From positions 434,001-498,000 of the forward strand of contig JAVXUO010001802.1 in assembly GCA_033065855.1 (NCBI GenBank): a DNA stretch of 64,000 bases, written 5' to 3'. A program made the translations under genes and the position numbers. Below the pieces are notes generated by a model, which saw only the letters and a list, made by a program, of their open reading frames with translations, was not told the origin of the DNA and did not search any database. Shown here in pieces: positions 48,539 through 60,800 of this stretch (its first letter is position 1; each line of letters begins with the position of its first letter). The DNA is from Escallonia rubra. Taxonomy: Eukaryota; Streptophyta; Magnoliopsida; Escalloniales; Escalloniaceae.

Positions 48539-49298
48539 TCTTTATAGTAAAATAGACACAGATAGAAACAGAAGAGAGTATATAAATATGAAATGCTCTT
48601 AAAACATCATGTACAGCCTTGTAGTCATAATCCCCTTGGAGCCGCATGAGTTTTCAGATTGTATCGCTGCCACGATTCTATAGTTTGACAAGAAACTCTT
48701 GATCTTTATGGGTGATCAGGACAATGTATGTAATAAAAGCGTGTGATCTTTGGAAGCTGCTATTGTCGTCCTGGTAAGAGCTGAAGAGAACTTCCAATAC
48801 CTGCGGAAATATCTAACATCCTTGAGGTTCTTTTGCATTAAATTTAGCCTCTTCGTCTTTCTCTCAATTTCCTATCAAAAATGGAAGTTTTTTCATTTGA
48901 GAGTCACTGTACGTCTTGATCACTTTAACAATTTTGTTATCTATCATCAGTCATCAATAGTAAGCCATCAAGAGAGATCTGAATATGCCTCTCCCCTTCT
49001 GTGGCTTGTCTTTGTCAAATGTACCTCTTATATTAAGACTTAATAAATGAAGCCACTACAAACCAAAAAGACAAAACTACACCATCTTAGTACATAACTT
49101 GGTAGAAATTGCTCAAAGAGATAAAAGGTAGGAAGAAGAGATCTGTCTTGAATATAAGACAAAATTAACTTATTTTCTGTTCAAGCTGATCCCCTAAGCC
49201 ATCAAAAAGGCCATCTCAAATGTGTATAAAGCTAGTAATAACACTACTCTCATCTTAGGAACTACTATCGCAGCAACTGCTGTCAGAATTTGTATCCA
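48486..49298. other. Lipase B promoter and 3' flank of the membrane protein gene
   Basis: The left part is the lipase B leader and promoter, and the right part the 3' untranslated region of the gene ending at 49299. No further gene was recognised. Confidence 0.45.
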
Positions 49299-52200
49299 TC
49301 AACAAGCAGGAGTTGTTTCTCCAGATTGATGTGTACTGGGTGCACCGTTTGTCGATACTTCTGGTCTTTTAACAGTATGTCTTAATAATGGTCTTCTTAG
49401 GAACTTGAGCGGCCAACGTCTAGGTTTAATCTGTTCTAGCAATTTCATCTGCTCCCTTCTGAACTTTCTATTAGCATACCATTTTCCACCTCGCCAACCC
49501 AAGCCATACCTGCGAGAGAAACAAAGAGAACTATCAGACAAGTCTAAACAGGGATTGTAATTTGCCGCAGCTATTTTCGCACCGTTCTTTGAATTTCAGA
49601 CATTACCCTCAACGCCAAGTACAACAACAGTGGCACGAAATCTAAATATAGTCACCTCCTGCATTATAGCTAAACGCCAAGTCTCTACCCATGCAGCACC
49701 CAGGTTTTTTTAATTCCTGAACAGATGAGTTTTGTCAAAACAAAAAGGGCTAACAAAAACAATATCTATCCCAAGAGAGCTAATCAACCACACAGATGGT
49801 ACATGACACCAAGCAATTTTGAGTTGTTCCTCACAAGCATGCTCCACCAACACGTGAGCTACCGCCTTCACCCTATGACTGCCAAAAGAGAGGCTGCAAT
49901 GTCTAAATGACCTAAAAAGAGAGAAGCAATCGAACATAATCACGTCAATCTCCGGCCTCTTTCTTGATTTCCCTTGTAAGAGGTTTACGATGTTGATATT
50001 ATCTCCTTCCAGACATCCCACAGCTTCGGCAGATCGCTTAGCCCTGCAGGGACCAGGAGATTGGATCTAGCTGAGCAACCGAGTTAAAACCCAGTTCTGA
50101 TGCCAAGCTTAAGCCCTCCTTTTCTGCTACTGCTTCTGATACAAGGGCACCCAGCTTGAAAGTCAAACTGAACAGTTCTTTTAAACTAGGAGCCACTGCT
50201 TGTAGGATTAATAAAACTAGGGGATTAGTTGCACATAAAACCACATAGTATGGGGCCGTGTGGGCAAAACACCCCAGACATTTTTCTTTTTGGTTCCCAC
50301 CACCCCAGACTTCTATTTTTGTGCTCCAGTCACCGATATTTTGGATGCTTTGGGCAATTCATGCAACAGCTAGTGGGCAGCCACATCAGCTGACTTCAAA
50401 TTGCACCAGCCCCTGCCTAACGGCCCCCTCCCCCCTTCCTACAGAAACCGTGACCTCAAGCACCATCCTCCTACCCCCCCCCCCCAAAAAAAAAAAAAAA
50501 AACTAAAACTAAACCAACCACAATCTTTAGGGTAAATTCAGAAGGGGTGGGTCAGGTTAGAGGAAAGAGGAGGGAGGAAAATTAAAGTACGACTATTTTA
50601 TGAAGTGGCCGCCAAGGATTTTGAAGCGTAACTCCAATTTTATCCAAAAAAATCTGATAGACATCCACAAAAATTGAGGCCTTATCGCCAAGTGGTGGCT
50701 GGGGAATACCAATAGATGTCTGGCGTAGTGAGAGCCAAAAAAAAAGTTTTGGGTGTTTCGCGCACACGACCCCTAACTAAGAGTTTAATGCGCAATTAAT
50801 CCAAAACTTAACGGTCCTTGTGTCTTATTGCCATGTGACCCAGTGTCAGATGATTCTTTCCTAAATAAATGGTGAAGAAAGAAGAACATCTAAATGAACT
50901 GTTTTATGTGAAAACGGAATAGTGAATTTGTCCATACTCGTCTTCATTGCTCGGTGGCTAAATTGTTGTCCTCCACATTTCGCACTTAGTGAAGAAGAAA
51001 AAGAGACTTGGGAACATGGAAAAATTGCATTTTGGTAATTAAGCCGTAAAAGGAGTTTATAGCATCTGATATGGAGCTTTCAATTTCTCAATAAAGGCTG
51101 CTTTGCTGATCACTCTTTGTTTTTGGTTTGTGGAGTCCTTCCCGGATGAGTTCAATGTAACGTGACCATCATCTTAAATGTAGTCTTTGTAAACTGCTCA
51201 TGACTATAGTACTCATCATATGGAACGAGATAAATTAGATAATCTGAACTAAGAATGAGATATCCAAATGAACGAGGTGTACAACCTGTGAAAACAGCAA
51301 AACTACCAATAATATGTCAACAAAAATATAAATTAGCTTACCCGAGAATTAAAGTGGTTCCAGCTGTAGCAAAACAAGCCGCAGTACTGCTTGTGTCAAC
51401 AAGTTTCCTAAATTCATTGTGTTCAATATCATAATTCTTTTTCATCTGCCGGAAAAGAAGAATGATTACGTCTCAGATATAGAAAAAACATGGAAGAAAA
51501 CGGGGCAGCATAGTAAAAATGTAAGGAACTAAAAATATGAACCAACAATGTAAGCAACGAGCTTTCAAATCACTGTAAAGATGCAAAGAAATTTTTCTTT
51601 CTTTCTCTTTTCTAGATAGAAATAAAAAAGGAACAACACTAACTTCCATATTATACGATTTATCCATACTTACAGCATTTTCTATCGAGTCCAGCCGCTG
51701 TTCAACTTTTTTTTCATGAAGGTGGCGTAATGTATAACCTATACAGTGGGCACATTAAAGAAATTCAATAGGAATTGAGTTGTGAAGACATATTTTCCGC
51801 AAAATAAAAAACAAACAACTCAAAAGGCAAAAGGCCCCTACAGGAGGAAAAAAGACAGAAAAAGAAACTGCAACCATAAACATGAAATGTAGACATAAGC
51901 ATATATACATTGGAGAGGACAGAAATTTTCTCCAATGCGGACCCATCCCATCCCACAATCCATCAAATAACAGATTAGAAGGAATATCATGCAGAAATAA
52001 AGAGGAATCTTGCAAGTCTCATTAGGTCACTTGCAAGGATGTATGCCGCGCCTATGCAGGAAGGGGACTTCAGTTATTTAAGGCTTTCATTTGTCCAATC
52101 AAGCCCTCTAGTGCATATGGCTGCGGCGATTATCTATGGATCCCAATTCATTTTGGGGATGGTAATTGTCAGACAGATCGATCTTAGCCGTCGGGTTTCG

Positions 52201-53435
52201 ACCTCTAGGAGCTCCTACGAGCCTCACTGGAACGTGTATCTGGAAGTTCCTGAATTCGGAGATTCAGAGAGGGAAGGGTCTCTTTAGTAACAGATCCTTT
52301 GTGGTTGCTGCTGGGAATCAGGTGAGGCATTGTTATGGTAATGAGCTGGTCTCTTTTTGAGAGAAATATGGGTCGGAGGCTGTAGGGCTTGATTCAAAAC
52401 CCCAAAGCCAGATGTCAATGGCCTTTTTTGACAATTTTTAGTCAATCTACTCAAGCAAGACTTGAACCTGCCTTTACTGCTTATTTAAAAACCTTGAACT
52501 TCTAAGCCTTGAAGCTCTACAAGGATCAATTGTGATACAACCACCCCCTCCCCCTTTAGCTAGGCTACTTGTGAAGGATGGGACTTAGCTTACATCCTCT
52601 ATTAATTAGTTGTACTTCTCCTTATAGGGGTGTTAGCCCCACCAACGCACCCGATAAAGGAAGATATATTCAGCTGGACAAAAAATGTGTCAATGCAAGT
52701 GTGCTTTCTAGTCGTCAGTGTCATTTAAAGAGGTCAATTGATACCCTGTTCGTGGTATATCTGCAGAAAGCAGCAAAGCTCTCACCAGAATTTCATATGC
52801 TATTGGAATAGAAATAGGTGAAATTATTGCTCAGGAACTGCACACAGCATTCTTAACAATTAATTCAGCATCATTTTCCCACTTTATATGCAAAACCATG
52901 TAAAAACATCCAAAATTGAGATTTAACTAATTAGCACTACAGCAGTCAAGAAGAACATACCAATCCATGCTGTAGCAACCGATGCCAAAGAAGTTGAGAT
53001 CGTAAATACCACTTTATGCCTCTCAAAAGTGTCCTAAAACATCAAACATCAGCATAAAGAAAGAAATACAAGAAACCCAAAAGAAGACAAATCAGACCTA
53101 AATCATCACCAGTGCACACGTTACAAGAAAAAAAACCTAACAACATCGACAAATGAAGGACGACCCAACCCCTTAAGCCAAAGCACACGCAAACGTATAA
53201 GAAACCCAAAAAAGACAACAAAACAAACCCCCATTTTTTAGTAACCACAGCACAATTGTATCCAAGCAACAACACCCACAAAGACAGAAGGAGTGAAACC
53301 CATTCATTAAATCAACTTTGAAATCGAATTAAGCAACAAAAATTGTACCTTGGTTGAGTAATAGGTGTCCTGAACAGCAGCCCATGAATTCATGTACTTT
53401 CTCTTTAACTGGGGTACTGCCAGATACCTAACCAT
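49299..53435 (-). CDS. Small plant membrane protein of unknown function, 5 exons, 179 residues
   Basis: Exons on the minus strand are 53435-53349, 53033-52961, 51738-51674, 51445-51342 and 49509-49299; all introns are GT-AG and the frame closes exactly. I do not recognise a named family. The product starts MVRYLAVPQLKRKYMNSWAA. It has a first hydrophobic segment at about residues 36-54 (VVFTISTSLASVATAWIG), then a charged helix likely to form a coiled coil (about 59-80, LHEKKVEQRLDSIENAMKK). A second, Gly/Ala-rich hydrophobic segment follows at about 93-114 (TAACFATAGTTLILGYGLGW), then a very basic tail (KFRREQMKLLEQ, PRRWPLKFLRRPLLR). There is no signal peptide. The topology suggests a small organelle or endomembrane protein with a positively charged face. 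The multi-exon structure with consistent phases makes a real gene very likely. Confidence 0.82.
50252..50773. mobile_element. Inverted-repeat element in intron 4 of the membrane protein gene
   Basis: The left end is GGGGCCGTGTGGGCAAAACA; the reversed right end is GGGGTCGTGTGCGCGAAACA. Imperfect similarity continues inward (CAGACAT, GGTTCCCAC/GGCTCTCAC, GCAGCCAC/CCAGCCAC). Flanks TAT and TAA do not give a clear target duplication, so the superfamily is unassigned. Confidence 0.6.
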
Positions 53436-56400
53436 GGTCGAGCCCGTGGTCCGTAAACGCTGCATACTACTATATGCAGAGACCCAGTTCGGTTGAAATG
53501 TTTAGGTGAAGTTTGCTGGTTTCTTTTAAGATTCTCAGAAGCCAAATCAATTTCCTGGGAGGAAATCTTTTCATACTTCTGGGCAGGTAAATGGTTTATT
53601 AGCTTATTAATTTGCTGTAAGAGTTTGTCCTCGAGTTTTTGGGATTTTACTTGGAAAATAGGCAAAGTTACTTTTGGCCGTTAATATCGGGTGTAGGGTG
53701 CACAAAGAAAGGAAAAAAATTGGTTGTTATCCTGGTCGGATAAATCTTTCTCGTATCCTCTATATAGCGACAATTAATTGTCTTTAAATATTTTTAGTGA
53801 CTTTTATTTAGTAACGTTAAAAAAACGCTGCTAATAATTGTCGCTGAAATTGTTAGAACTAGAAATATTTAGCGACTATTAATTGTCACAATATACGAGG
53901 TTAGAGGAAGATTCCTACAACCCGAATAGAAGCCAAAGTTTGTTCACAAAGAATAATCTGATCTGTTTATTTCACTTTTCCATATCCGATTTTTCTCAAA
54001 ATTAGTTGGATACACGTGCAATGCATGTGAACATTATCATGTGACAAAATAAGATTACAGTATAAAAAATTATAACCATATATATTCTCTAGAATATAAC
54101 GATTAGTTTCCTATGATACATAAATACATGTTAATTTAAGTTGAAATTGAGATACATATCATAATTTGCTCTAAAATTGTTATGAATCTATCTAAAGAAT
54201 GTTCTCTCTCATTTAAATTTATTTCGCACAACTTTTATAAAACGTAAAAAGCGTAAGTCTATTTTATGCAAATGATGGTCGTATCTTATCATCGACTTAC
54301 CCACCATTCTTTTGAAGTAAAAATAATTACTTTAGAAAAAAGTAATTAAACCATCCTAACCTTTCAAGACCAAAAGACTTTGTATTGTACTATAATTTAC
54401 AATCAATGCATTTAGTCTAAACTTAAATGTATAAAGTTTAAGGATCAATAAACTAATATTTATTTTTATGTCAGCATCCATATAGCCGTGATTTTTCACT
54501 CTAGCTTTCAACAATTTTTTACTCATTCTTGCTATTTATATCTACTATAGTCTAACTTCATGAACACAATAGGTGTTGCAAATGTATCACAATCATCCTT
54601 AGTCACCTTCTTTCATAAAATGTTTGTTATATTTAGTTTGAGAAAACAAAATGTTACTATAAGATTAGTATGTAACACATTTACTCTTTAGTAAAAAGTT
54701 GCAATAAAAGGTTAGTAACTTTTCACCCAAAAAACACAAAAAATACGTATCTATTTGCAAATGTCCAACCACTTTCTAGAACAAACATTATTATTAGGAA
54801 TTTTCTTGTTAAAAGAAAAAGGATTATGCTTTGCAGACTAAACAACAAACACGCTTCCAATCCCATTATTATACTCTTTTGTCGACAAGAGTACTTTAGT
54901 GGTATTTTTTTAAGTGTTCATGTTACCTGTTATCGACAAGTGTCGAATCCTTTAATCCATTTTTGATATAATTGTAAATGTAACATGTGGTTATAGAAAG
55001 ATGCAGTATTAAAAGATTAAACAAATAAATAGAAAAAATCAATTTCTTAAACTGTTGAATTCGATTCAATTCGCTCTCTTCTCTTTTTTGCAACATTGAA
55101 AGTGGTATAGAAGAATTTTCGTTTTAAGGTAAATTTCTAATTGCAAACATGTAGAACCGTCCATTCATGTGATAGCTAGTTAGAGTTTATTTAAACGGGT
55201 AACGGTAGTATACATATAGATGAATAAAAAGTGAAATTATAATAACTTACTACAACAAAAAACAGAATGAGTTATTTTTTTGTAGTGAAGGCAAAATGTG
55301 CCTGTGAAGTGTTCATCAACATACTGTGGGATGCCTATATAAAGAAAATGATATTCATCTCCATTAACTTTTATTATCATAATTCAAATTTTAGAAAAGC
55401 GAAAAAGTTGGATTCATCCTTAATTAGAAGTCTGTGTCGATACTTAATCAATAAATAACGTGAAAAGAGTAATTTATATATCTTATATGGCATAATAATC
55501 AAGAACATAATTTTCAATTATAGTCACAGCCATTACTAAATAAGAAGATGGTGAGAGTACTCCACAAAAATCAAAGTGAGAAAAAGAAAGTTAAGTTGAT
55601 CAATATTTTGAAGTTTGTGTTAGAGAATCACTAACATTTGACAAACATATACAATGAACCGACACACACACACATATCTAATTGGACACAAGAATAAGAT
55701 CCGGTCTTTAAGCCAAAATATAGGAAAACTGAAGGAAAAGATTTATCATGTCTAGTTTTAATCTCTCTTTTTTTTTGTTGAATCATGTTATAAATTTTTT
55801 ATTGCCAATATAAAAGTCTGAACCAGTTATCTGTAAGATAACATAAGAGTAAAATTCATTTATTTGTAGAGAAAATCGTTACAATCTAATAGTCATTTGA
55901 GGAAAAGTTAATTGTTCTACCTATATCATAAGATGTTATCATTAAGGTCTTGCATGTCCTAATCTATATAAAGCATAAAGTTGTGGAAGACAACAAACAG
56001 ACAGACATATATCTTATTATTCTTAAGTTTTATGAAAAATGAGAGAGACATCAATGCATTAATTGTGATATTTATGAGTAGTGGAAAAAATGGATTTACT
56101 AGAATAATGTAAATTGGAAACATGTTAATTATGTTTTGAATGGCAAAGAAGAAATTTTTAAATGTAACAAGGGTGTTGTGGTTTAAAAACTAATTTTTAA
56201 AGATTCATGCTCTTATATGTAGTATAGATTATAGACGAGCATATAAAAAAGTCCATATCGAAAGCGTTTGTACCTCAAATATTCAACCTCGATGACTCTT
56301 ACAAGAATATACAAACAAACTCTTCACTGTAGTATCTTTACTCTTAAGGCCACTAAGCGTTTGAAAGAATCACGTCAAAGGAACTCGACACCTTGTGCAT

Positions 56401-57311
56401 ATGTTGTAGAAGTGCATTTTCCTTTTGGTTTTATTTTAACAAAGCTTGATTTTTTCGAAAAATATATATAAATCAGCACTTGTTTGGTTCGTCGGACAGA
56501 CTAATAAAAAAATTTGAGCTTTGGAATGTGCCTGCTAAGGTAAAAATATACCCCACATTTGAGATAAACCTGATTAGAAGTTGGTTGAGTTTATTTACCA
56601 GATAGTAAATTTTGGAGGTGAAATCACCTCTCATGTCACACCGATTTTATGATCAAATCTTAATATATGGCTTATGATTGGTGATTTTAATGATATTCTG
56701 ACCTTGAATAAAAACTACGTTGATAAATATATTAAATTGTTTAAATCTACACACTACAAAAACTACACGAGCCGTTGCAACCTCTTGAATTTATGCCTTC
56801 CACACTCTGAGTTTACTTGACAAACAAGGGAGGAGCAAATAGTTTGATATTTGAAAGACGTAAATGTCAATAGAACTTGGAAAAAAAACCTAGTTGGCTC
56901 AACCTTTACCTTGAAAATTATGTAATTAACCTAGGGAGTTCTGAGACCACGTTATTTGCTATTCAAGAATGTCTTTAAGCAAAACAAAGACCATCCCTTG
57001 CCTGCATCTCCTCATTGCAACCCCCGGCCACTGTGTGAGTCACATATAGTCGTATGTAGGGATATCAAGATAGCTTTTGTGCCAACGCAAGCATAGCGAA
57101 CCGCCTCCAAAAGTTAGACCCGGGAAGGTTTAACTAAGTTGCCATCATATTTTTTAGCGTTAATCAAATATTAACGTAGAAAGAACAAGAAAACCCTATT
57201 TTCTACTCTAAATTCCAAATTAAGGTTTCTAATCATTCGAGAACAGAAACTTGGGTTCGGGGACTAAACTGTACAATGGGAAAGTGTTAGGCACACTGTA
57301 GTACCTTAATG
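53436..57311. other. Long AT-rich region without recognisable genes
   Basis: No coding exon was recognised in 3.9 kb of very AT-rich DNA. At 53755-53960 lies a diverged copy of a dispersed repeat with TAGCGAC and ATTGTCGCT motifs. Its right half, from TTTAGCGACTATT, also occurs at about 4165-4260, and a weaker relative at about 1950-2010. At 57000-57130 there is a GC-richer stretch that looks like degraded retrotransposon sequence. Confidence 0.4.
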
Positions 57312-57316
57312 GTATC

Positions 57317-58782
57317 TGAAACCAATAAAAAAAACCTAGAGGGGGTGAATAGGGTTTTTGAAATATAATGGAGAATTTAAACTAAACACAGTCATAAATC
57401 TCAATCAAACCAAGCAATATTTCAATGAAGATGCTAACCAAACAATCTCAAACAATTAAAGAGCAATAAGTAAAGAGATTGAGTTAGAGATACTTGACAA
57501 GGAGATTTAAATGGTTCGGCTTGAACTATTCTCAAGCCTACATCCACCTCTTCAAGGAAGTCCTTTGCAAGAGCACTAGAATCCACTAGCAACAATTTTC
57601 TTCCGGGTTAAGATCAAAACCCTTACAACACTTGGTGATATCCCCACACCAAGCACAAGCCTAATTGAATCCACAAAGCTCTCCAAGACTTGACAAACCC
57701 AAGCCTTGATCACAATCCTTTTATAAAGATCAATTGTGTACAAAGAAACCTTTTTGAAAGGAAATGAGTACCAATGAAGCTCTAGTACAATAGAGAGATG
57801 AGAGAATTGATGACTTGAAGTATGCTCACTCTCAATCAAAGAAATGCTCACAAAGATGCTCTCTTTAATGATGTAAAATCATGAAAATGAAGAGAGAAAA
57901 GTTTAATCTATGAGCCTTGATGTTTCTCTAATGAATGGAGGCTTAGAATGTGGTTTCCATCATGTATGATGAAACCCCAAATCATTTATATAGGGAGCAA
58001 ATGAAATATAGCCGTTATAGGCATAATATGGCTAAAAATGTTATTGCAGTCGACTGTATTCCCAATGCAGTCGACTGGATTCCCTCTAAAATAGCCGTTG
58101 GAGTCTTGTCCTCGAAAATAGCCATTGGAGCTGAATTTTGACCAATGCAGTCGACTAGATTCCAATGCAGTCGACTGGATTCAAATACAGTCGACTGTAT
58201 TATCCTACTGCCTATCGGCTGCCTCACGGAACCTCCTTTCTTATTTTGGGCATAACTTTCTCTAGAAAAATCGGATTGAGGTGCCGTTTTTTGCGTTGGA
58301 AAGCTAATGAAAAGTTTTATCAAGATATGAAAATATTAGCAGCAAAAACATTTTTGAGAAAATCTGAGTAAGCTTCCAAAGTTCACTCATTTTTAAGAAC
58401 CGCACTTGTGTGAATGGTTATGAACTCACATGCAATGCACAAGGTGTCCTAAGGTCTTTTTAGGTCATAGTCATCAATCCAAGCATCAAACCAAGACTAG
58501 TTACATAATAATAAAGATCAATCATAATCGATAGTAACTTAGCCTTTGCATTCTTTCTTGCTCTTTGACATTGGACTTGATGAAGCTTCCATAGCATGTC
58601 CACTATAGCTTTTAATCTCCTTTGGCTTTAATCCATCAATCCAACTTCTCAAATGTGTCTTCATGAGTGTGCATGTATATGCCTACTAAGAATGCATTCA
58701 AAGCACACATTAAAACATAATCAAGGTGTAGTTATCATCAAAACAAGATGTAAGCCTAGGTTATCCAACCGTAGGGCTAACA
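57317..58782 (-). mobile_element. Copia-like solo LTR, 1.47 kb, TSD GTATC
   Basis: On the minus strand it starts TGTTAGCC and ends GGTTTCA. A perfect 5-bp duplication GTATC flanks it (57312-57316 and 58783-58787). It is clearly the same family as 36705-38072, with shared blocks throughout, including the 3' CCCCCTCTAGG. A TATA box (TATATAAAT, minus) lies at about 57983-57992. Upstream of it are five CAGTCGACT palindromes at about 58046-58200, against two in the other copy, which explains part of the length difference. Confidence 0.9.
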
Positions 58783-58787
58783 GTATC

Positions 58788-60261
58788 TAATTTATTTTTA
58801 GGTCATTTTCAATTTTTATCACAATCAAATGTTAAACATGCAATAAAGAAAAGAAGGAACTAGGCCGATAGTAATCTTAAGTTTGGTTTGAACTGAACAT
58901 CGTAGGTCGAGTGACCTACATATACCCGACCGGACTAATCGGAGCCAAAAACATGTAGTTCTGATTGACCCTACGGGAGGTGACCTAGATTTTGGTCAAA
59001 TATTCCCTAAAGACCTAAATGTATTCAACTTCTTCAGGTAAATTGTTCTGAGCATGTTTTTGGACTAACACTTCTAGTTGTGTTACAATTGTAATTGACA
59101 AAGAAGTCTAACTCCTATTAGAACTCTATTTCATAGTTTATATTTCAAATTTTTTAGACCAAATTTAGTCGCGAGGATGGGAGACACTTCTAAGACTCTC
59201 TAACTATTATGAACGTCTAGAAATGAGTGGAAAATGGAAGACAAAATTACCTCTAAACTTTGTTGAAGGCTCGACGTGCTCTACGATGTAATGGAAATAT
59301 TATTGAACCTCTCTTTCTCTCTCTCTCTCTCAAGAGCTCTACAGCCTTTTGTCTCTCTAATCCTCAATTTTTTTTAAGCAGCCCAAAGGCCCTTGTTATA
59401 TAGGTTTGGGCCGGTAAATGACAGAGGAGACCATTTGGCCGGTCGTGCACATCATTTTCCTGACGAGATAAAATTGAAATAGGCTAAAAGTTCTAAGTTA
59501 CCCTTATCGATTGGTTCAATTAATTTATCAGCCGGTTTGAATATGGGTTACCGGCCGGTTCAATTATGGTCAAAAAACATATCGCCCGGTTCAACATGGT
59601 GCATGTAGCCTTGCGGTGGCGACACCACGAGCGTGGGCCCACGCGCCACCATTCGATGGTTTTTGGTGTTCGGGAATTTTGTATTCCCCCCCCCCCCTCC
59701 TTCCCAAGTTGGGTCTTCTGAATTCATTGGTGCATTTAGATTGCCCATCAGAAGCGTCTAGCTAACAGTATGCCATTGCCGCAAGTGAGATTTGACCAAT
59801 TTTATTGTTCATCTTCTTATCCAAAAAAACCCTAGAATTTCAGCAGCCACCATGCTACGAGGCTAACTTCCGGAAACCATATCTCTCTCGTTTTTAAGCC
59901 AAATAATGTGTGCTTAATATCGTTGGAAATTTTATTCGACATAAATTAATTTTCTATTAACCGATCATGATAAAAACCAAATATCATACTCCAAATTTAA
60001 GCCTCAAAACTCAAAAAATTCATGTTTTCTTAAAAAATAAAATTGTGATTTCTCTCAAACCATGCATCCAATGATCACAAAAATTTGTGGAGTTCATCCT
60101 CAACCATAGAGGAACAAATCGTAGAATTATTTTTTAGCAAAACATTCAAAATTTTCTTGATGGGTCTCATTCATGTGAATAAAAAAATAAGCGTAACATG
60201 TGCATAAATTATATTGGCATGTTAGGAGGCGAATCAACAAGTAATCACGCTCTGATATCAA
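58788..60261. other. Probable degraded retrotransposon internal or intergenic DNA
   Basis: No intact coding sequence was found. The right end, 60249-60260, reads on the minus strand TGATATCAGAGC, one mismatch from the plant copia primer-binding site TGGTATCAGAGC complementary to initiator tRNA-Met. The adjoining DNA could therefore be the start of a decayed copia internal region. A CT microsatellite lies at about 59307-59331 and a C-run at about 59687-59697. Confidence 0.4.
60249..60260 (-). promoter_or_regulatory. Copia-type primer-binding site (one mismatch)
   Basis: The minus strand reads TGATATCAGAGC directly after the LTR end ...TTTTAACA plus one base. This is where a tRNA-iMet primer-binding site should be. 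Confidence 0.65.
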
Positions 60262-60638
60262 TGTTAAAATTCTTAGATATCTACCACGTAACACACAGTG
60301 GATTCTGAAACAAACCAAAAGAAGTACTCAAAAATTCTGACGAATGATCCTTGTTGTTACAAGCATCTAACGCACTTAATTTTTATTCGCAAGTATGAAA
60401 ACGGCTACTAGAGTCGAGTTCATCGTCAACAAACCAAATCCTAAAGCTTGGTTATGCTCTAGAGAGAATGCAACGGGTGGAGGGACTTTTTTTATTTGCA
60501 GGAAGACTTATGTTTTGTGACTTATGATTTATTGGGATATCTCTAACCTTTATATAGAGATAGTATTAGAGATTTTATCCATCTCAAACACTTAGGAGAT
60601 AAATATTTTCTAATTAACTGCAATTATATTGACTAACA
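60262..60638 (-). mobile_element. Copia LTR, 377 bp, followed by a primer-binding site
   Basis: On the minus strand the sequence starts TGTTAGTCAATATAATTGCA, has a TATA box (CTCTATATAAAGG, about 60549-60561), and ends AGAATTTTAACA. TG...CA ends, size and the adjoining primer-binding site fit a 5' copia LTR. No matching 3' LTR was noticed in the window, so the element is truncated or continues only as decayed sequence. Confidence 0.75.
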
Positions 60639-60800
60639 ATTAAACATTATCTGTTAGTGGACGGATAATGGGTCCACCCAACCCAATTTATTAACATGAC
60701 CAATCCTCAAACTTTAGGATGCTATCGAAATTGAAATTGAAATAAACATTGTTTTAAGTCAAAAAATGATATAAAGCTTAGAGGGTTTAGTGCAATTTAA

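Noticed and set aside
57576..58371. Open frames at 57576-57851, 58015-58323 and 58165-58371, and their counterparts at 37103-37450
   Set aside because: They fall inside the LTRs and are frames of LTR sequence without protein domains.
36705..58782. The two copia-like LTRs as the 5' and 3' ends of one giant retrotransposon
   Set aside because: They are in opposite orientation and each has its own target duplication, so they are separate solo LTRs.
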